Of a stretch of DNA of 64,000 bases, positions 58,417 through 64,000 are shown piece by piece (within the stretch, counting starts at the first letter, position 1; the number at the start of each line of letters is the position of its first letter). The notes below the pieces were generated by a model. The model ran no database searches, had not been told where the DNA came from, and was given only the letters and a program-made list of their open reading frames with translations. The position numbers and the translations under genes are program-made. Source of the stretch: Amyelois transitella (lineage: Eukaryota; Arthropoda; Insecta; Lepidoptera; Pyralidae); the NCBI RefSeq assembly GCF_032362555.1, contig NC_083525.1, positions 9,037,501-9,101,500 of the forward strand, in the 5' to 3' direction.

Positions 58417-58532
58417 ACGAGCTTGCATGAAGAGAGTTATCAATGTGGATAAAGCCAAAGACGTGTGCAGGGATAGTCGCATTGGAAGATGTAGTCTCTA
58501 CCTACCGCTCTAAGAAAGAGGCGTGATTTAAA
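58417..58532 (-). repeat. Interspersed repeat C, partial
   Basis: 'gagcttgcatgaagagagtt', 'aatgtggataaagcc', 'gtgcagggatagtcgc' and 'aagaaagaggcgtgattta' match family C in reverse. Confidence 0.7.
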
Positions 58533-58640
58533 AATCGACTGTTTTTATTCAAATTTAAAACAGTTTGTTGTTACGAAAATACTGTATTCAAAATGCAGGT
58601 ACTCTGTATCTAGTTGGAAGTTGATCTGTGACTTGAGACA

Positions 58641-58940
58641 TTGAAGACTGACGAGACAGATTTAGCAGCGCAACGCGGAAGTTACCAGTTGAGCCAAACA
58701 AGCACGCATCAGGATGAATACTTTGCTACCGACGTAGTAGTAAATCACGATCGCACTGCGCCCGCGCAGGTTAAACGTTGGCGAATAATGTCGTTCGTGA
58801 ACCAGCTATCAAATAAATTGCTTGATTATGTACCTACCAAAAATAATGCGAAGAAAAAAAGACAAAGATATTGTTATGAACCTGGGTCAACGGATCGATT
58901 TTCATTAAATTTTGTACTAGAAATGAAACCAGTCATATAA
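58641..58940 (+). CDS. Hypothetical small ORF, possibly an exon
   Basis: A 99-codon open stretch with TAA at 58938-58940; its first codon is TTG, so it is not an ATG ORF from its start. An acceptor-like gcccgcgcag ends at 58768, and an in-frame ATG at 58788 would give MSFVNQLSNKLLDYVPTKNN ... followed by a basic KKKRQR. The composition is more balanced than its surroundings. No family recognised; a chance ORF is at least as likely. Confidence 0.15.
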   Translation: MKTDETDLAAQRGSYQLSQTSTHQDEYFATDVVVNHDRTAPAQVKRWRIMSFVNQLSNKLLDYVPTKNNAKKKRQRYCYEPGSTDRFSLNFVLEMKPVI

Positions 58941-59651
58941 GCTACACATGGCCGGGCTCAACCGCACTCAGCCACCGTCCTTTGTCGGAGTAGATTCGTA
59001 GTACTTTCTCATTACTGTTTTTTATTTAAATTAGTTCATACAGGACAAATTAAGTTAATAACTCAATTTGTGTAATTTGTCCCATCCTCTAAAAAAAACT
59101 TTATTCACATAAAACATGGTTACATTTACCTGTCCTGAAATGCTATCGACTTCCTGTGAGTTAATGCTTTTAATCTTATTGCATTTAGAAAAAAATAACA
59201 TATTTTTAAGACATTTTAAGTATATTTAAATTTGAAACCTATTCTGCATTGTAGCATTTACGTAGTAGGTACTGTAATACTTTTGCAACGGTAGAATATT
59301 TCAAATAATAATGAGATAGCATATAAATAAACATGTTATTTTCCATGATCCTCATAATCTTATGCAAAGTATACTATCATATCTACTGCTACTACTACTA
59401 TATACTGGCAGGTCGTCACAATCTGTCTGATTGTTTGCACGCGGTCTTTACTCCTAAACCCGACGGAAGTCAGCTGCTGTTTGTTCAGTCAAGAGATGAT
59501 TGTAAGGCACATTAGTTTAACGAGATTCATACGCACGTGCCCCTTTTTGTATAAGATCTCTTTATTATATTTCTTAAGTCAAAGTGTAGAACGAACAACA
59601 GACTATTTCCATCATCGCAATTACGAACTAAATAATCCCAACTTATATTCA

Positions 59652-59763
59652 AAATGCGAAAGTAAGTTTATTTGTTTGTTTGTTGTCTCTTCACAGTCTT
59701 CACCCATTCTTTACTGAACAAATCTTCTAAATTCACGCAGGTGAAGCTGCAGGTGAAAGCTAG
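59652..59763 (+). mobile_element. Internally deleted Helitron-like repeat
   Basis: It starts 'atgcgaaagtaagtttattt' and 'gtttgtttgttgtctcttca', then jumps to 'caggtgaagctgcaggtgaa' and ends CTAG|T at 59760-59763. Same family as the minus copy at 34488-34735, with most of the middle lost. Confidence 0.5.
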
Positions 59764-60865
59764 TATTCTATTAATAGTATTTCCTGTTGACTAAGCAGAA
59801 GTTGACATTTAATTGAATTGTTGTTAAGTGGCTATTTTTATCGTCTAGACAAAAATCATTGATCTGTGCAGAGAGTTGCAGGCCAATGCAATGAAACCGA
59901 ATAAATCATTTTATCTATAAAGCATTCAATGAATGGAAAAAACACTAAATACCTCAACACGGCAAAAAAAAACAAAAGTAATAATACAAATATATATTAC
60001 CTTTTTTTCCTTGAAGAGAGGCCCAGTTAGAAAAAGCCGACAGTCCAAAATATACTTAAGACTACGTTCAGCTGGATGCTTTTTTAATGAAAGATAATGA
60101 ATTAATAAAAATGAGTGACAATGCATTTTTACATAAAACGATCTGCTTTATTTTTATAGGTACTGAACTCTAAACAATTATCAGTTAAAAGAAAACAATT
60201 GAATAGTTATGTAAGTGACATATAGCAAGATCCCGGATATCGGGGAGAAGGGTCGCAGGTCGCGGACGGCGTGTTAACATGTGAAGTGGCGCAAGCGCAA
60301 GTTGTATAAGAAATGACATTAGTTACCACGGCGTCGGCGGCTCGAGAAACAATGCCGTCAGCACTAGGAAGTCGACGACACGGTCACTACGAACGCAGAC
60401 ATCGAACCAAAACTTTCAATATCATTAAGATATGTCAGTTTTACTCATTCTAGCCAATGTAAATAAATTGTATTTTAAGGTCTCCATCTATCTCACATTG
60501 TATTTGGATAATCGTAAGAGTTACCAATTTGATAAAAAAAATGACAGAATATGTAACATTTTAGCACGTTCCATGGTTTCCATGGTATCAGTGCCCCATG
60601 CAGTTGCTTGTATCGGTAGTTGATCGTGTGATCGTGTGACAGATCAAATGCAATATTGTAGTGTTCGTTCTGATGAGACACACCATTTTGAACATAATGA
60701 TTATCTTAGATTATAAATGCCATTGTCGAAGCTTGTATGCACATAGTAGGTGCCTATTGTTATGGCTTTACCCAGAAGGGAACATCTCAGGTAATTTTGG
60801 GACGGGAGCCAGATAGTTATTGCTTTAAAGAATTGTAAAAGTTTGTCTGAAATAGTGAAGACTTT

Positions 60866-61017
60866 TAGTAGGCGATGGGCTGGCATCCGGACACTATTTG
60901 AATCTCAAGTCCATATAGTAGAGCGTGGCCTTTCTTTCTTCTCTTCTGTTTTTCAAGATTATTGGCTCTGTCTACTCTGCAAGGGATATAGACGTGGTTA
61001 TGTGTATGCATGTATGT
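60866..61017 (-). repeat. Interspersed repeat A, partial
   Basis: 'taggcgatgggctggcatcc', 'cactatttgaatctcaagtc', 'caagattattggctctgtc' and 'ctctgcaagggatatagacg', ending in a (tatg)n-like run. Confidence 0.8.
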
Positions 61018-61444
61018 ATGTTCAGATCTTATATATTCTTTTTATCAGTTACTTTATCAATTTATAATTTAATTTAGGCTTATTTTTAAGAAATCAATAA
61101 ATGGTTGAAACTTTATTTGTACCTAAAATATCTCTGGAATAAGTATATCTTATAATCTGCCGAGAAACTATTTTTAAAAACAATAAAAGCCAATTTCAAT
61201 TAAGTAATATCTCGCGTCAATCGAGTGTTTTATTGTATATTTTAATCTTCTGTAAAATCAAGCGGGTCTCTGCCCTGAGTTTGAGTTATCTTCGTTATAT
61301 TAACTTCATTTAGGCATAGTCAATTCAAAAAAGAAATGGCTTCATTAAGCGTTCTTCTCGACAACTTTATAAGGTTCAGTAATAAATTTTGATTCACGAA
61401 TCCAAGCAGGCGTAGGTACAGTAACCGGCGACGGCTGCAGTTTC

Positions 61445-61560
61445 TAAGCCATTGCTGACGTCACGCTACATTTATTGAAGAAGATAAGAGCGATGCAAAT
61501 CCCCCCGATATCAATTCGTTTGCTCGCTGATTGCGTGGCGCGAGTTGTAGACTCTCGTGT
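61445..61560. promoter_or_regulatory. Motif-dense patch (CRE, GATA, octamer)
   Basis: ttgctgacgtcacgc (CRE-like), aagaagataagagc (GATA-like) and gatgcaaatccccc (POU octamer plus C-run) lie within 60 bp. It is GC-richer than neighbouring DNA. A candidate enhancer in the large gene-free interval; motif evidence only. Confidence 0.25.
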
Positions 61561-62694
61561 TTGTGAGCGCCTGCGTCATACCACTGTTTCTTTATTCATA
61601 TCATGCTGCAGATTGAATGGGGATTATTTTTTAACCGAATAACTATAAATGAGTAAATAAATAGACAACATCACATTAAAATAACTCCTAATAAGTCCAT
61701 GCTACTAATACCTTAACCTTGCGAACATTTAAAATTATGAGTCTTTAAAAAAATCTCAAATAAATACCTACTAACCGATATACAATTCGTGGTGCGTCAA
61801 CGAATTTGGAAATCTATTGTGACGTCTTACATACATTTTAATTACATCAAAATCAAACTAATGCCATATCAAAAGATATACTGTTACAAATATACATACA
61901 TACTTACAAAAAATGTATTTTCGCCACTAGTTGATTGGTTGACAACTAAATAGTTAATATGTTAAACGTATTTTAAAATCAACTATTTCAGCGAAGCAGA
62001 CATGTGCTAGATAATAAGACAAACAATCTTCACATAGTTACTTTGAATAGAAATGATAACACAAATAAATCTATTTGTGCCGACTCGAGGCGACGGTACA
62101 TTCAAACTCCGCGAACAGCAGAAACAGGAGCAGTTAATGAACTTTACTATGAAGCTATTATTACACGCGCTATGGTTGTTGTTGCGCCGACACTGACGCA
62201 GGATATTTGCGTCGAGATGAAGATCAAATCATCACAGTTCATGGAGCTATCATAGTGTAAACACCAGCATTTGTTTAACTATTAATTTCTTTCAGAATTT
62301 ATACATGTCATTTCTTTCCGAAAACGACTTTTATATTTACACATCAGGAAGTAGCGCATCAACAACTAATCGATTTAAAGCGAGAGTCGCTGTGAAGTGC
62401 TCAGAATGAGAACGTGTCACATTCGCATTAGTCGATTCACAATGTGCGAATATAACACGACCCTTATGAGCCACTCTTCCGCAGTAGTTCTGCCGAATAA
62501 ACAACTTTACAATGATGGTATCCGTTTATATATTCTACCTATTCATTCATTCATTTTGGTTACATTGCCACTGTTTTAGAATTTAGTATCGAAATCCCAT
62601 GAACTTATCGTAACTTATTGGCTTTGTGAATTTGATTCGTCCTTATTTAGGGTGCTTGTGAAGGCACACGTGGCACCAGAGTGTGATTATCCTC

Positions 62695-62890
62695 GGAAGT
62701 GGGTCCCCCCCTCCCCCTCCCCCGCTCTCGCGTCGCCGCTGACCCCGATGTTCCGCTCCATCTGACCGCGACCGCTGCGCCCGCGCCGACTACAACGGAA
62801 CACCTTGTGGACTACACTGTCATCCACAAGAGACTGTCCATCTCATACTAGTCAAGTGTTTTAGCGCCCGTCTTCGAGAATAAACTTGAC
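62695..62890. promoter_or_regulatory. CpG-rich island with pyrimidine tract
   Basis: A C-rich tract (ccccccctccccctcccccg type) leads into 'ctctcgcgtcgccgctgacc' and 'gaccgctgcgcccgcgccga'. It lies 1 kb upstream of the probable exon at 63860 and could hold a promoter or leader exon of that gene. No TATA or clear donor is seen. Confidence 0.3.
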
Positions 62891-62963
62891 CGCGTTGGCG
62901 TACTTCTTAGTTTTCCTTCCTTATTGTTGCATGATGGATCTGCTTCTATTTCAACGTTCGTCA

Positions 62964-63032
62964 TAAACAAAAGTTAATAAAATGTGACACACGAAGATGA
63001 CACGTGTCTCACATTTTATTAACTTTTGTTTA
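62964..63032. repeat. Hairpin, 30-bp arms, 1 mismatch
   Basis: 62964-62993 (taaacaaaagttaataaaat...) pairs with 63003-63032 around the 9-nt loop aagatgaca. Confidence 0.95.
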
Positions 63033-63134
63033 GATTTGAGAGTGATAATGATAACTGATAAGGATATTTTTTTCCCAAACACAAATCGATTTCACAAGGT
63101 GATAATAATGTTTGCCTTATAACACCGCATACTA

Positions 63135-63192
63135 TACGTAAGTATGTAAATGTACATTTACGTACATATAGTACGTACATTTACGTACAATT
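63135..63192. repeat. Palindromic gtac/tacgta cluster
   Basis: Overlapping self-complementary words: gtaaatgtacatttac is a perfect 16-base palindrome, and 'tacatttacgtac' occurs again 20 bases on. Low-complexity cruciform-type sequence. Confidence 0.8.
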
Positions 63193-63859
63193 AGTTATAT
63201 AACCTATTATTTGTAATAATTGAATAGAGCTTTATTACCAAAAAAAGGTACAAGTATGTTAGCACAACCCACGCCATTAAGTGTAGCAGGAAGTAGATTT
63301 TTAGCAAACCAGTCCTGCAAGATTCCGGCTCCAAGAAAGTTTGGGCAAGGTCACCATGAGCCCTAGAGGCCAGGTGAACGGCCGCGTTCGGATGTCGTGT
63401 GGACCCTCGCGTAACAACAATCATGCGGGCAATTCGCGATTCGCACATTACATGACAGAATTGTCTTCTAGAAAGCCGGCGGTTAATTAGAGCCGAGGTT
63501 GTCATCATTCCTGTATACTGGACTTGTATACAATTACAGCTTGGATTATTCTGCAGTTAATTGCTTGAACAACAGCAACAGGTCGTCTTATGTTACGTCA
63601 TGCATGATGTTGTAAAAGGCGACTAAAAGAATAGCACATTCATCTAGTACAATATTGAAGAAAATCGTGGCGTACTTGGCGCACTATCTATGATTGTTAA
63701 TCCAGCTGAACACGACCTGTGACCTAAACTTTAAGCTGTCTTCTTCATATAGAATAAAGACGCAATATGTGTACAGTACATGTGATTTGTATGCATTCTT
63801 ATCCTTCTCGTTATCTTGGCCATCTAAGTTTAACCCGTTCATGTTTGTTGTTATTACAG

Positions 63860-64000
63860 TGAAGATTGTCTTGTTGTCTGGCCCCGATAGCGCAGGGCTG
63901 CAAGAATGCGGTTTCGTCCAGCCCGCTCAACCTGTCGGGCCGCCCCGGGCTCCGCTGCGGTCCCCGCGCGAGCGACGAGCGACCGATCCCAGGCGAACAT
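63860..64000 (+). CDS. Probable exon running off the right edge
   Basis: A good acceptor (ttgttgttattacag, AG at 63858-63859) opens a GC- and CpG-rich block that stays open to the window end in two frames: one reads KIVLLSGPDSAGLQECGFVQ..., the other starts with an ATG at 63905 (MRFRPARSTCRAAPGSAAVP...). The last bases (gcgaacat) could also be the lead into a start codon just beyond the edge, making this 5' UTR. The product is not recognised. The absence of other exons for many kb to the left suggests a first or second exon of a gene with large 5' introns. Confidence 0.4.

Noticed and set aside
62004..62255. 83-codon plus-strand ORF
   Set aside because: Unremarkable composition, no domain and no promoter or splice evidence.
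1..64000. CRISPR arrays, prokaryotic operons, toxin-antitoxin or phage modules
   Set aside because: Spliced eukaryotic genes, polyadenylation signals and insect repeats throughout. No regularly spaced repeat arrays or compact operons were seen.
1..64000. tRNA and rRNA genes
   Set aside because: I looked for A/B-box pairs and cloverleaf stems by eye and found none. A tRNA search program would be decisive.

Overview
The window reads as insect nuclear DNA, most likely from a moth or butterfly (Lepidoptera). It is AT-rich, its genes are interrupted by GT-AG introns, and GC-rich exons stand out from AT-rich introns. The interspersed repeats have a strongly lepidopteran look: short repeats carrying the 'tatatcccttgcgg' and 'gtcccggttgcatcctcacc' motifs, Helitrons that start TC and end CTAG before T, and a Mag-like Ty3/gypsy relic. 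No prokaryotic, plasmid or viral replicon is present. I see no clearly novel multi-gene system.

The left 25 kb is gene-dense and holds five protein genes. They are a 5'-partial nose-resistant-to-fluoxetine (nrf-6)-type membrane acyltransferase (+, eight exons), snRNP core protein SmD3 (-, two exons), a ZAD-C2H2 zinc-finger protein (+, seven exons), a mitochondrial AlkB-homologue-7 dioxygenase (-, five exons), and an intronless F-box/LRR protein (+). nrf-6/SmD3 and ZAD-ZnF/ALKBH7 are convergent pairs; SmD3/ZAD-ZnF and ALKBH7/F-box are divergent pairs that share upstream regions. These look like ordinary housekeeping or regulatory genes with no shared pathway.

Transposon debris fills the gaps. 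A deleted Mag-like LTR element lies at 15.9-18.2 kb, with a Tc1/mariner-type MITE (TA target site) nested in its 5' LTR; a sister MITE sits at 22.5 kb. A decayed pogo/Tigger-like element with a broken helix-turn-helix ORF lies at 25.8-27.0 kb. Helitrons end at 13.97, 23.47, 34.5 (minus) and 49.49 kb; the last carries a ~300-bp-arm inverted repeat around a non-LTR retroelement fragment.

From 27 to 63.8 kb no complete gene can be supported. There are scattered repeats, a few GC-rich islands, one well-formed TATA+Inr core promoter (45.57 kb), two exon-like pieces on the minus strand (29.0 and 31.9 kb) and a probable plus-strand exon running off the right edge (63,860 onward). This is compatible with large introns or the regulatory landscape of a developmental gene, but that is inference. 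An unusual number of nearly perfect short hairpins (15-30 bp arms, 4-9 nt loops) is concentrated at 41-63 kb.
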